From: Halichondria panicea
Taxonomy: Eukaryota; Porifera; Demospongiae; Suberitida; Halichondriidae
Length of the DNA stretch: 64,000 nt
Direction: 5' to 3'
Assembly (NCBI RefSeq): GCF_963675165.1
Contig: NC_087379.1
Location: 3,907,442-3,971,441, forward strand
Part shown: positions 13,101 to 23,796 of the stretch, piece by piece
Layout of the letters: each line of letters begins with the position of its first letter
How positions within the stretch are numbered: position 1 is the stretch's first letter
Notes under the pieces: model-generated
What the model was told of the DNA's origin: nothing
Database searches by the model: none
What the model saw: only the letters and a program-made list of their open reading frames with translations
Program-made: the position numbers and the translations under genes

Positions 13101-16100
13101 TTCATCTAGGATTAAAAGTTTGGGGGGGGAAGGTTTACGCATGCCGCAAAATGTTTGGCCACTCCCATATTTGTTGACCACACCTCCTATTACATGCTAG
13201 TGCATCACAGTACATCTAGTTACATATTGCACATCATAGACAGTACTAATGTGATGATGTTATTATTCTACAAACATTTTGGGGGGGGAAGGTTCACCCC
13301 AGCCCCCCCCCACTAGATGAAACCCTGACTTTACTCGGTTCTGGAAGTCTTAGAGGATCTATAGGTGTGTCTGTGAAGGACAAACATTTTTCTTCCTGTT
13401 ATAACTTTCTTCTATGACCAGTTTGACTTCTTGAACACAGCCACAGGAGCGTATTCATGTACATGTAACAATTAAGGCAGCACATTTTAGCGCCATTAAG
13501 GATTAATTTTTTCCATTTTTGTTCCTATGTACATGTACATGCACTAAATACTTGCGTATATGAGACAGGTACAGCATCTCACAATACTGTACACATACCT
13601 ATCAGATTCTGATTTTTTGCATGGTGACAGGTTCTTTTTGGGCTTTTCCTTGGACTTCTGCGTGGTTTTTAGCCTCTTTCCACTGTTCTCATCACTCAAG
13701 GACGCCTCTACACAGAAAATCATCGATTAATCAATGCATGACTATAGCAAATTACCAGTTTTATACATTTGTACATACATGTAGTGCTAATTGTATATAA
13801 TTTATAGTATGTATAATAATTATGTAGTGCTAATTGTATACATCCTACCCACCTCCGCTCTCTTCTGCTCCTTTCTTGCTTTTACGTTTCTGTTTCTTCT
13901 CTGCTTTCTTGTGCTTCTCCTTCTTCCTCTTCTTGTGACTAGAATCATCTGACTCGCTGCTGGATTCACTGGAGCTGCTCTGTTTCTTCTTGCTCTTTCT
14001 CTTCTCCCTCTCCTTATCCCAGTCTCTCTTCCTCTTGTATGCTGCCAATTCCTCCTCGTAGTCATCCTCATACTTCCCACCAGGGTATGGGGGCATGCCC
14101 ATTGGTACTATAGCAATGAAAGGCTATAGTTAGAATTAATGTAAGTATACCAAGCCTGATACATAAATATACACACACTGTAAATGTACTTACCAGGATG
14201 TCCCCTACCGGGATGAAAGGGGGGCCTTCCACCATAGTAGCCCATTCCCCCATCCATGTACGGGTCATACATATAATCAACGGGTAGTCCTCCTGGAGGG
14301 TGGTAGCCACCACGTCCCATCATCATAGACATTCCTCTAGGTACCATCATACCCCCTCTGAACGCAGGTTCCATTATGCCTGCCAAACCAGATGATTTTA
14401 TGGTTGGAAGTGCAAGAACAATAGGAATTCATATGCATATAATTATACTGTGCATGTACGTGCATGTGTACAATTGTACCAGGTCCTGGTGAGTATATTC
14501 CAGGTCCAGGGGGATAGGACTGGTGAGCCCCCTCTACATGTATCTCGAGCCTGTCCATTTGAGAGAAGAACGCGGCTCGAGCATCACGATTAGCAAAGTC
14601 AGTCTAAAAATTAATCAAGGTAGGACATTGCATATACATTGTATGTACAAGTATTGCACATTAACACACAGTACTACATATGACTTTGTACTAGTAGATT
14701 AAAAACGTATTTCACATGTGTGTGTACAGGAATTGAAAAGAAGTTCAGTACACATCTAACCATGAGTTTCTTGCTGCTTCCAATGTGAGCACCTTTGACA
14801 GCCTCTAAAGCTTTCCTGGCAGAATCAATGGAGTCATACTGGACCATGGCACAGTTGCGCTGGTAGTCGAGGCCAAGCCGAATCACCTGTTTCGGAACAC
14901 GTAATAACTAAGATATTGGTGACTTACAATAATTATATGTATGTCACTGGGGGGGGGGGGGGGGGGGGGGGGGTATATAGTGTTCAATCATACCTTCCCA
15001 TATTTATTCATGTGCTTCTCTAGTTGTTGTCGAGACGTTCCGGCGTCTACACCATCCACCCACAGTTGCTTGCTATTGGTGCCCTTACCAAAGCCAACCT
15101 GGTCAGAGGACATCACAAAATTAATGATAAACCTAGGGTATTGGTATTAAATTTGTAAGAGAATGTTAAACATTATGAGGCTAGAGTGACCGCTGTTTCT
15201 TGATCACAATAGATGTTCCATCGTATCAGGAGCCCCTGTTAAAAAGACGGTGCATGTCTGTAGATCTAAGCTGGAAACGTGCCTGCCTGGCCTCAGGAGT
15301 GTCTGTGCCTTGATTAAAGCTCTGGGCTGCTGTCTGCATTGATTTCATGTTGTGCACTCTAATTATGCTGAAGGAGGCGAGTACACAACCGAATAGAAGT
15401 TTATCGCAATATACAGCTCCGCTGGACTTAAGCACAGGCATTACTGTGCTTGACAAAAGTCATCTGCTGTACAAATTACTCGGCATGCCTATAATTATGA
15501 CTCAGAAGTCCCCATCTGAGCTGCTCTGATCGTCTGTGTGTCCTTTCTGAGCTGTATGCACAAGGATGTAGTCACATACACCGTAGCCTATTGCGCATGT
15601 GCAATCTCACGTACATGTACACGTAGAAGTCGGTATAAAAGATAATGAGTTCCAAAATCAAACATTGTCCCGGTCCATGCACATGTACTGTACATACATT
15701 ATAGATCACCCCCCAAAACTGTCAACTTGCCTTATTCACCAAATAATTATAATCCCCGACAAAATTACCCACCATACAGTACATATCATTATACATGGTA
15801 GCAGAAAATTCTCACTCGAATGTTGTTTCCTTTGATGTTCTGGCCATCCATGTACTTCTTAGCAACAATAGCACTGGAGAGGTCGTAATAGAGCACAAAG
15901 CCATACGTTGCTGTCCCACCCATTTTCTTTATCTCCACATCCTGAGAGCAGCCACATGAAAAAGATACGAAAAAAGTGAATTATTATACCATACAGTTAA
16001 TTGGAATGTTGCTAAAGATTTTAACTTCATAATTTTTCTGAGTGGTTTTCCCGACAATTCATAATTATCCGCTAGTGTAATAAATGTACCTGTAACTACA

Positions 16101-19100
16101 GATAGAAAATTAATATTGTATTCATTGGATACTAATAGTTACACGGTCAAGGACTTCGTACAGAAAGAAAGCCATGTACATTTCGTAACACTGATCTGAA
16201 ACCACGCTGTATAAGCCAGTATAATTATACTCACCAAAATAGTGCCATATCTTTGGAATGCATCACGGACATCGTATACACTAATATTTTTGGGTATATT
16301 CCCAACAAACAGTGAACGAGTTGCTTGAGGGTCAACTTCCTCAAACCGGACAGGCTTGTTTCCATGTGAGGACACAGCCGGCTCATCTCTACCACCAGGA
16401 GGGAAGTCTAAGCGAGTGCATGGGGAGAGTGAAGATGCACACCCTAATGTAATTTATCGGACACATCTAATTATCCAGACAGCTGGTGCTTTAATTTACA
16501 TTTGTTTTAAATATCAGGACAATACCTTGAAAATTTAAGATCACATTCCAAGCAACGTAGCTGTACCATTAAACCGCATGCAGCTGCATGCCTGTTGTAA
16601 CTATTCCGGACACTACATGTATTTCACATTAAATTTACCAAGTGAAACAAAACAGTACATCAGAGCTATATATACTAGCTATAGTCACCATACGTTCTCT
16701 CCCCTTTTCAAGTATGGCGCGCGAGACTAATGCAAACGATATTGTACAGTGTACTACATGGTACATACCATCAGTATCCAGTGGAGTGACTTTAATCTTG
16801 TTACCGAAAAGGACAATTCCTTGTGTCTCCTGACAAGCTTGCTTGCACTTGTCGCTTCTATAAGTGTAAAGAAATACAGCACCTATCACATACATGTGTT
16901 TCGTAGTAAAATATTTGTAAGTACATATGCTAAAATGTTATGAACACTCCATTTAACAAGTAGTCTAGCACAGCGATGCTCAAATGCCTCGAGCCCACCA
17001 TGATGTTTTGTTTCGATCGAAAAGTATTGAGTGTTAAATGTAAGAGGAGCTTAGTTGTGTGTAATTATGGTAGTTTATGTTTTATATGGCATAACAAGAC
17101 CTCATGAAGAAGAAATGAAATGTGACAACGAGAAAAAGAGGTGGACGTATTTTTATTCAATTAGTATAAGTTCAAGAGTCAACAGATTTTCGCCAGTGAA
17201 AATAGAAATCTGATTGCTAGAGATGACCTTGAAGGATAGAAGTGCAGCAGAGCATTTTTGGTTAAGTACATAAAAGCAATTGAAACATTTCTACCATTGC
17301 ATAAGGTGATAAATAATCTAGCATGGCAACAAAAGGTGGTTGGGTATGTGTCGGGTTTATATACAGTAGACTCAAACATCTTTGGTCCAGAGCCAGGTCG
17401 GATGTAAATAACGTGACTTCCTGCCTGAAAGGCGTGATCAATTAATCACAATTTAGCAATGATATTATTGCTGCCTCGAGGCAAGTGGCAGTTCCGGGCA
17501 CTCAGATTGGTCAGTTACCAAGCAGAAATTAGTCACGTTAATTACTTTCGATGTAAGGAATGCTACGTTCGATACTCGTCTCTTTTTACTATGGACTCTT
17601 GATAATACTGGTAAAAATCTCAGCTTACTTCTTAAACTTTACCACAGCCCATTTATCTGAGTCATCTCCATACATCCTTATCTCAGCAGAAGATGAATAG
17701 CGAGTGTATTCATAGTAAAGCCCATCTTGAAGGACCCTCTCTGAATTATGTGTAGACATTAATCGGGTTAACAAAACACCTACATATACCTGGTCGCTTA
17801 GGAAGGCCTAAAATCTTCAGGACAGTGTACTCTTTCTTTTTTGTAGTGTTGTATTCTAAGCCAGTGCCAGATGAGGAGCTGCTCTCTACATCACTCTCAC
17901 TGTCGGAGCTACTGGACGAGCTAGAGAAATACAGTGTGCAAGCGATCAGTCAACATTACAATGACATATGTACATTAATAGATGTACACTGTACATGCAC
18001 CACCAACAAAATGGTGCATACTCTAGTAGTATGTAGAAAATGATACTATTTATTGTAATGAACTACAGAATAACGTAATAACGACACACATGATTCATGA
18101 TGGAGTCTTTTTGGTCTTGAATAAACATCACCTTACCTGACTACGATATTAACAAACACGCATGCAAGAGTTCAGCTTGCTTCCATCAGCATAGAAATAG
18201 AGGGTCCATCTTGCTCGTCCAATTGACGAGATGAGCAATTCACAATCACAATCTTGTCTGTACGATACACTTTGAACCTAGTAGCCACTATCTACAAGCC
18301 ACTTGGTCTTGGGCAATACTTCTACTATTGTGTGCTCAACAAACCAGCACATTCAATCTACCTATAATACACTACACCAGCACTACACGACAAAGAAATA
18401 CCGCATATCTTGATACCTTTGATGATCATTGCTTTTTCTATCTTCCACCACCTCATCATCATCAGACAGCTTCTTTTCTTCAAACTTCTCTGACTGCTTG
18501 GACTTAAAGTTTGTACGCAGCTCCTGCCCATTCAGTTTATGCTTGGCTTCCTTAGCTTCCACTGCACTTCTCACATCAAAAAAATCAACAAATGCAGCCA
18601 CTCCAATCTTGGGATACTTTTGTGGCAGTATTTTAACTCCTTCCACCTTGCCAAACCTGGTGCAATTATCACAGCATAGCTGAAAATCACAAACTAGCTT
18701 GTAAAATGTAGTATGTTCGTTTATACACTACAAATTTTGCAAAGTAGGACTAAAATTATTTATATGCAGCTGGTTCCAGTACAATGCGCCCAAAAAAAGT
18801 TGGTGCCCACACATGTATATTTTTGAGAACACTAACAATATTTTTGGCACTTAATGCTAGCCTCAAGGCCATGCTGTTCCTTGAGGTTGATACGGTACAT
18901 GTAGCTCCACTCTAATTACGTAAATGCCTGAAAAATTATTCCAGAAAAACATTAAACTTTGGGTTGGCGTTATAAGTTCTTCTTATTGTCCACTACATCA
19001 GAATTTATGGCAGTACACCTCCGAGAACGAGGGTGAAACCCCAAGGCCAAGCATGGTTTATGTTGCAGTAAATTCGAGTTCAACGAGTACAGTAACTCGG

Positions 19101-19566
19101 TTTTCCCACCACAAAAGTTTTAACACAAAAAGAGTAGAGTACCTACTTCTTCCAAATAAGGCCCCCTATAATAAGGCGTCACCTGGACATTAATTTTATC
19201 CCATAATTATAGCACCACATAAATTCATTGGTCTTGTTTTGCATACACTAGCTTCGAAAGCGCAATTATTAAAAATACCGTATACGTAGACTCAACCACA
19301 ATTCATCACAACATCGCACGGTGCACTTACGTACATACATACCCCTTTCACACTATACTACAATGTACATGTACCTACTACTTTCCCCATACAATGTAGA
19401 TATTAAAAATTGTCTATTGCATGCTGGAGCTAGCTAGAGGTAGATCTACAACGTCTCACTTCAAAAAGTACTCCTTGATTTTGGGTTCGTCTATTGTGTC
19501 AGGGAGTCCTCCTACCCAGAGGTGTCGTGACTCTTTTATAATAGTGGTAGATACAGGAGCTGCCAT
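7125..19566 (-). CDS. SPEN: SPEN / split-ends family transcriptional co-regulator
   Basis: Twenty-one exons: 19566-19460, 18656-18417, 17920-17790, 17740-17629, 16854-16769, 16407-16235, 15941-15816, 15098-14994, 14886-14761, 14603-14480, 14379-14194, 14107-13853, 13707-13599, 12138-11263, 11062-10902, 10801-10616, 10097-10011, 9903-9741, 7771-7570, 7499-7344, 7259-7125. They sum to 3846 nt, a closed frame of 1281 aa. RRM1 (about 13-82) starts ESRHLWVGGLPD; RRM2 spans about 146-222; RRM3 (about 254-326) contains TRSLFVGNIPKN; RRM4 (about 331-402) ends at DFANRDARAAFF, a SPEN hallmark. The middle is glycine/proline-rich, then Lys/Ser/Glu- and Arg/Ser-rich. The last ~165 residues are the SPOC domain (RRYPVMWQGHLTLKND, KIAQRMRLEKTQLEG, LLLALPCGRD). 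The family binds RNA through the RRMs and recruits repressor or activator complexes through SPOC, in the nucleus. The protein is about a third the length of vertebrate SPEN, most of the difference being in the central region. Several introns carry MITEs. Confidence 0.95.
8508..8687 (-). repeat. Antisense fragment of the ~520-bp GCCTCGGTGCGC repeat
   Basis: Read on the minus strand it matches the 5' part of copies at 21415 and 32233, including the GCCTCG..GCGAGG start, a GTGTGTGTCTG tract and TTCTATAGGCTTCTAG. It lies in the 1.97-kb intron before the SPOC exons of SPEN. Confidence 0.6.
8739..8895. mobile_element. TACCGTA-ended inverted-repeat MITE (family D)
   Basis: Ends TACCGTAAAGCAGGTAATTT and AAATAACCTGTTATACGGTA form a terminal inverted repeat; TA at each end suits a TA target site. 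The interior is itself partly self-complementary. It is intronic in SPEN. Confidence 0.65.
8961..9170. mobile_element. TACCGTATAG-ended inverted-repeat MITE (family D)
   Basis: The 210-bp element has ends TACCGTATAGAGGGTAATTT and AAATTACCCGCTATACGGTA. Nearly the whole length can fold back, with internal copies of CACGAATATTTT on both arms. Same family as 23037, 43270, 55500, 56056, 59432 and 60587. Confidence 0.8.
10139..10338. repeat. Short duplicated segment in a SPEN intron
   Basis: ACCAACCCGATCC followed by CAGCAATC and then GAGTTATCA..GTATA occurs at 10139-10195 and again at 10281-10338, about 140 bp apart. Between the copies there is an unmatched ACTTGGGGTCTG tract. No coding signal was recognised. 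Confidence 0.5.
12139..13598. other. Largest mid-gene intron of SPEN
   Basis: A 1460-bp intron between the long charged exon and the preceding one. It holds AT-rich unique sequence and one clear inverted-repeat element (13094-13328). No exon was found in it; the short reading frames here have no supporting splice signals. Confidence 0.6.
13094..13328. mobile_element. 235-bp MITE with 16-bp perfect terminal inverted repeats
   Basis: Starts TCAGGGTTTCATCTAG and ends CTAGATGAAACCCTGA, an exact inverted pair. A TTTGGGGGGGGAAGGT motif occurs twice inside. It has no coding capacity and lies inside the 1.46-kb SPEN intron. Confidence 0.75.
14949..14973 (+). repeat. Poly-G run (~25 bp)
   Basis: Uninterrupted guanines in the SPEN intron between the exons at 15098-14994 and 14886-14761, just downstream of the donor on the minus strand. 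The exact length is likely to be polymorphic or a sequencing estimate. Confidence 0.8.
16447..16620. mobile_element. Fragment of the family-B MITE (TTTATCGGACAC)
   Basis: It shares ATTTATCGGACAC, TCAGGACAATACCTTGAAAA, GCATGCAGCTGC and ATTCCGGACAC with the complete element at 29858-30258, but has lost the outer ends. It is intronic in SPEN, 5' of the RRM3 exon. Confidence 0.6.
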
Positions 19567-19759
19567 AGCTGGCTCAGCTCAGCTAGCCTATTAAAAACAC
19601 ACTCAGCTAATAAAAAACGTATGTGTACATGGACGTACGTATATGCATCACATGTGCACGTGCAATAATAATTATTATAGGTAATGAGCGCTCAGACATT
19701 TTTTTGAAAGAATAATTTTATGGTATATAGAACATTTTATACACATGTACACATAAAGT

Positions 19760-20000
19760 TCAAAGTTCTTCCCTAGCGGTCTGACCTTCGGCAGCTGCCA
19801 GGGTCAGGTTCCCTTTGTAAATTGGTTTAGCAAAAGCTGATCTGGTTCCTCGTATGCACATAATTGCTGATCGAATGATGGTAAAACTTAGCCGACATCT
19901 TATCCATCCCATGACAATAGAGTATGGTTTTTCTTGTTTTCTTGATAGCATGTCTGCTAGTCTTTTGTAGAACGTTGTTCCTTCCTTTCCCATGCTGCCT
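19760..20000 (-). pseudogene. Retroelement ORF remnant (C-terminal fragment)
   Basis: A 77-codon minus-strand frame encodes a basic peptide with MGKEGTTFYKRLADMLSRKQ and RCRLSFTIIRSAIMCIRG. The FYKRLADML...WIRCRLSF...RSAIMCIRG pattern resembles the end of ORFs I associate with animal retroelement polyproteins. Only this tail is present; the element class is not certain. Confidence 0.45.
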
Positions 20001-20071
20001 GTAGTTGAGAATATTATATGAGAGGTGTAAACACACCATGTTCTAGTACGCTTTGAACTCTTTGATTATGC

Positions 20072-20098
20072 CTCGGTGCGCATGCGCAAGCGAGGTAT
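20072..20098 (+). repeat. 5' terminus of the GCCTCGGTGCGC repeat, interrupted by a LINE
   Basis: GCCTCGGTGCGCATGCGCAA followed by GCGAGGTAT is the start of the ~520-bp repeat seen at 32233. Here it stops exactly at the poly-T (LINE poly-A) at 20099, so the retroelement inserted into it. The rest of the repeat resumes at about 21410. Confidence 0.6.
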
Positions 20099-20845
20099 TT
20101 TTTTTTTTTTTTTTTTTCTTTAAACAATATTTGATACAGGGAAGGACAAAAAATAGCTTATTATAGCTAATGGTAATGTCAACCTAAAAAACAGAAAAAC
20201 AAGACATAACAGCACAACAGAAATTATTAAGAAAAAGAAAAAAAAACAGAAACATAGAATACAACACAACAAAAACAAAACAAGCAAACAAAACGAGGAC
20301 AACAATAGTTTAGTTAGTGCTACGTACTAAAAAGACAATGTAATTTCTTTTTAAAACTAAAAGAAGATGTACTATCTACAATAAACCTAGGTAAAGTATT
20401 CCAGTGAGTAATAACTTCTATAAAAAAAGAAGACTTGTGTGCAATAGTGCTTACATATGGCTTAAAAAGTGGTTTGGAGTGCAGGAAACGGGGTGAGGGG
20501 TGAGGGTGAGGCATGAAAAGGTTGGAGGGTATGCATGAATTGTTATTAAGAATATTATAGCATACTTTTAGTTTTTGTATTTTCCTTCTGATCGTAAGCG
20601 GCAACCAGTTTAGTTCTTCTAGTAGGATATTGTACGGTTCCTTCCATTTTCCCGTGATCACCCTGCCAGCGAACTTCTAAACATTCTCTAGGGCCAAGTT
20701 ATCAACTGAGCTCCTAGGGTCCCAGATCGCACAGCAGTACTCTAGTTTGGGGAGGGTAGTGGTCTTATAGATTTGGTGTCTTAATTTTGCCGGGGCATGA
20801 CGGAGGTGCCTATGCATCATGCCAAGTTGTCTTTTGGCCGATTTG
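20099..20845 (-). pseudogene. 5'-truncated non-LTR retrotransposon (LINE) with poly-A tail
   Basis: On the minus strand this begins within a reverse-transcriptase C-terminal region (KLRHQIYKTTTLPKLEYCCA), continues through ITGKWKEPYNILLEELNWLP and THWNTLPRFIVDSTSSFSFK, and ends at a run of about 20 A (plus-strand T at 20099-20119). The THWNTLP..FKKKL tail is typical of CR1/L2/jockey-like elements. One in-frame stop lies just before the KFAGRVITG segment, so it is dead. Confidence 0.75.
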
Positions 20846-20854
20846 CACACGGAC

Positions 20855-20913
20855 TAGCCTCGATTCAAGGCCGATTAAAATACGTATTTTAATGCGGCCT
20901 GGAATCGAGGCTA
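20855..20913. mobile_element. 59-bp hairpin element (TAGCC family) with perfect 9-bp target duplication
   Basis: It starts TAGCCTCGATTCAAGGCCG and ends CGGCCTGGAATCGAGGCTA around a self-complementary AAAATACGTATTTT centre. CACACGGAC flanks it on both sides (20846-20854 and 20914-20922). There is no room for any coding or internal sequence. Confidence 0.85.
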
Positions 20914-20939
20914 CACACGGACCTGATGTGGGTCGGTAG

Positions 20940-21405
20940 CAGAGGAGGTTGGCCACGCGTCATCAATCATGTGACATTCCTAAGGTCTCTGCTCACGTTA
21001 CCATAGATACCGAATAACTGTAATAAAAAAGTTATGGATACTCTTGCTTTACTGACTTGTAACACCGGACTAGCTGTGTCTGTTGTCTGGCTGGACCAAG
21101 ATTAGCTAGACTATAGGGTAGAGTATAGTTTAGCAGTGCTGTATGAAGCTTGCATTGTACTGGCTGTCAAGAATCTAGTAAACACTGTATGCACTGATAA
21201 CTCGCCAGAATAAAGGGGATCGGTGGGGATCGGGTTGGTTAATGAAAGTTTTATATCAAAAGAAGCCAGCGAGGCACATAAAGTTTGCCTTCAGTCTCTA
21301 ATGACCGTGCAACACCAGCTAAAAGTTTACATAGAACTCATTTGTCAATTTTTGTGCCAGCTCAGCAAAAAAAGTGGTGCACGTGATCGTGTCCAACCTC
21401 CTCTG
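20940..21405. mobile_element. 466-bp inverted-repeat element with 9-bp target duplication
   Basis: Ends CAGAGGAGGTTGGCCACG and CGTGTCCAACCTCCTCTG. The flanks carry GGTCGGTAG at 20931-20939 and again at 21406-21414. A 9-bp duplication suits Mutator-type transposition. No transposase ORF is present, so it is non-autonomous. Confidence 0.75.
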
Positions 21406-21414
21406 GGTCGGTAG

Positions 21415-21912
21415 TGTGTTTGTGTGTCTGTCTGTCTGTCTGTCTGTGTAGACTGCTACAGCTGCTCAAGGATGAATCAAGTGCAAGTAAGAGTTTCTAT
21501 AGGCTTCTAGTCATGTTTACTTGGATTTTAATTCGTGGATTTGCAAAATAATGCTTTGTTCTCGAGTTATACCTAGTTTTGCTTACTTGGAATGCCATTG
21601 CAGCCTTTTCAGAAGAGCACGTAGCCAAACTTGTTTACCGAGTGTTGCTACTCTACTTAGTAGTTAGCTCTGCACTAAAACGCCAGCTATTGGTAGCTGC
21701 AAGAGTGAGAAGAGAGCTGCAAGGCTCTGCTAATGCAGCAGCTAGACTTGAACTTTTGGCATAGATCGTTTTTAACAATAATAATGGTCGATCATTACCC
21801 ACTCTGTGAGTTTTTGCATGCAGCAAAATAATTATCAAAGCTATTAGTAGCTTTATGTTATGTAGCTTTGGCATCTTCACCGAGGCATCAGCACCTGCGG
21901 TGCTTTCATTGT
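21415..21912 (+). repeat. Copy of the ~520-bp GCCTCGGTGCGC repeat (family C)
   Basis: It carries the TCTGTCTGTCTG tract, GTAGACTGCTACAGCTGCTC, TTTCTATAGGCTTCTAG, TTCTCGAGTTATACC, the TTGGTAGCTGCAAGAGTGAG block and the end ACCGAGGCATCAGCACC..CGGTGCTTTCATT. Other copies are at 29396, 32233, 39968 and 48535. The short frame inside is not conserved between copies. Confidence 0.75.
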
Positions 21913-22233
21913 ATTAGTAAAACCAGTAGGTTTTACGCATTTGGGTGAAATATTCTCACATCATAGATACTATAAATTACATCCAGGAAAGCGTTTTGTG
22001 TTGGGTTCCAGAAACCACGTGCTTTGATGTCAAGGCGAGCCTCGTCACCAACAATTGCTGATCTGTAGGCAAAGGTTTCTCCACTCAGAGGCTGTAGGGG
22101 CGGTTCTGTTGCCACATTATGGCAGACTTGAGACAACAGATTAGCAGTTACATCTATGATAGGTATACCACAGTACTATGTATAAATTACGATGTAGCGG
22201 GAATTATAATTTTCAGGGGGGGGCAAAACACCC

Positions 22234-22918
22234 ACTACGGTGATCACAGCGATTACATACATTACCGGTGATTACACATTACGGTGATTACAGTGATTAC
22301 ATTCATTACGGTGATTATACATACATTACGGTGATTACACCCATTATGGCGATTACACCCATTACAGTGATTACGTACATTACGATGATTACACCCATTA
22401 CGGCGATTACACCCATTACAGTGATTAGTATAGTATGGCTAAGAGTGCAATATGGGATTAATAGCGCAAGTAACAAGCAATGGCAAGGATACTAATTGCA
22501 CAAGGCGCAGCCGAGTGCTATTAACTTTGCCAGTGCTTGTTATGAGTGCTATTAATCCCTTATTGCACGAGTAGCCATATATACTGTTGATTGTTAATCG
22601 TTTGTGATGCAGTTTTAAGGACATTTTTAGCTGCAGTTTCAGTGAAAAAATTAGCCGCGGCCGTTATTTGAACGTGCGGTCGTCAAGGCAGTAATTGCAC
22701 GTCGTTAATGACGACGTGCAATTACTGATACGCGATTAATCGAATCACAGTGAATAATAGGACAACATGCAATTATATACATTACGGTGATTACACCCAT
22801 TACGGTGATTACATACATTACGGTGATTACACTCATTACGGTGAATACATACATATTACGGTGATTACACTCATTACGGTGATTATACTCCCATTATATA
22901 TACACCCATTATGGTGAT
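22234..22918 (+). repeat. Minisatellite (CATTACGGTGATTACA-like), interrupted
   Basis: Imperfect 16-18 bp units (CATTACGGTGATTACAC, with CATTACAGTGATTACG variants) run from 22234 to 22430 and again from about 22777 to 22918. The gap is occupied by a family-F element, which appears to have inserted into one array. Confidence 0.8.
22432..22776. mobile_element. Family-F foldback element inside the minisatellite
   Basis: It begins AGTATGGCTAAGAGTGCAAT. Its first ~140 bp form a hairpin (GGGATTAATAGC... against GCTATTAATCCC), followed by GATGCAGTTTTAAGGACA and TACGCGATTAATC. It matches the copy at 51150-51480 over its whole length. Confidence 0.7.
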
Positions 22919-23036
22919 TCATGACTTACGTACTGCATTGTCTTAGTGCTTTCACTTTCTAGATACACTTTACATGCATGAGCCCACTACAGGTATTTAA
23001 TGTGTTGTCTTATGTTATTCCATAGATACTATAAAT

Positions 23037-23267
23037 TACCGTATAGCGCGAAATTTTCGAGGCACTTATATTTCGTGGATTGGCCTCTAAAAGCATTTCG
23101 TTGCACAATGTTCGTGGAATGACTGCTTACCGGAAGCCACGCCTTTAAATCTTTGCACGTTATAGCAGATAAAAGATAAATTTTTATGGACTTAATTTTC
23201 GTGTAGGATTGCTAACCCATGAAATTTGCGAAAATTAAGCCCCTCGAAAATTTCGCGCTATACGGTA
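23037..23267. mobile_element. Family-D MITE with 26-bp perfect terminal inverted repeats
   Basis: The ends TACCGTATAGCGCGAAATTT and AAATTTCGCGCTATACGGTA are perfectly inverted and extend further inward. The interior contains ATTTCGTGGATTGGCCTC and the AGCCACGCCTTTAAATC tract. It is very similar to the element at 55500-55729. Confidence 0.85.
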
Positions 23268-23274
23268 CTTAATG

Positions 23275-23437
23275 TGGTGGGTAATTTTCGGGGAGCAAAA
23301 CATTTGTGGTTGAGCAGTATTTAGTTAATTCGTAGATAACAATTTTGTGGTTGCGTCGTTCAGGTAAGATAAGGTTCGTTCAACCACGAAAATCACAAAT
23401 ATTTTGCCCCCCGAAAATCACCGCTATATACGGTAGT
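23275..23437. mobile_element. Second family-D MITE, left end degraded
   Basis: GTGGTGGGTAATTTTCGGGG on the left pairs with CCCCCGAAAATCACCGCTAT on the right, ending TATACGGTA. It directly abuts the preceding element. Confidence 0.65.
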
Positions 23438-23796
23438 ATCTATGGTTATTCAATGCCTGCGATTGCAGAATTAATTTTATTGATTTTATAATTATAATAC
23501 ATAAAAATTATACATAAACATTCACTCGGACTCACAAAATTGAGCATTTCAGAATCAATGCAAAATTGAGAAAAATATGTGGATAAAAAATAGGTGAGGT
23601 GAATATAATTAATCTATAAAAAGAAAAAAATAATATGTCAACGATCAATTAAAATCTGCCAAGGCTTATGCACAAAGAGCTAATGAACGTGCAGCTAGCC
23701 TTGTCCACAGGCCAATAATCGAGCAGACGGACAATCCGCCTGGGTACAAGGCTACATTAACACAAAAATTTGAGTTTTCGACAATAATATTAATTA

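Noticed and set aside
22234-22430. CRISPR-like look of regularly spaced repeats
   Set aside because: Units are directly tandem and imperfect with no unique spacers, and the surroundings are animal DNA; it is a minisatellite.
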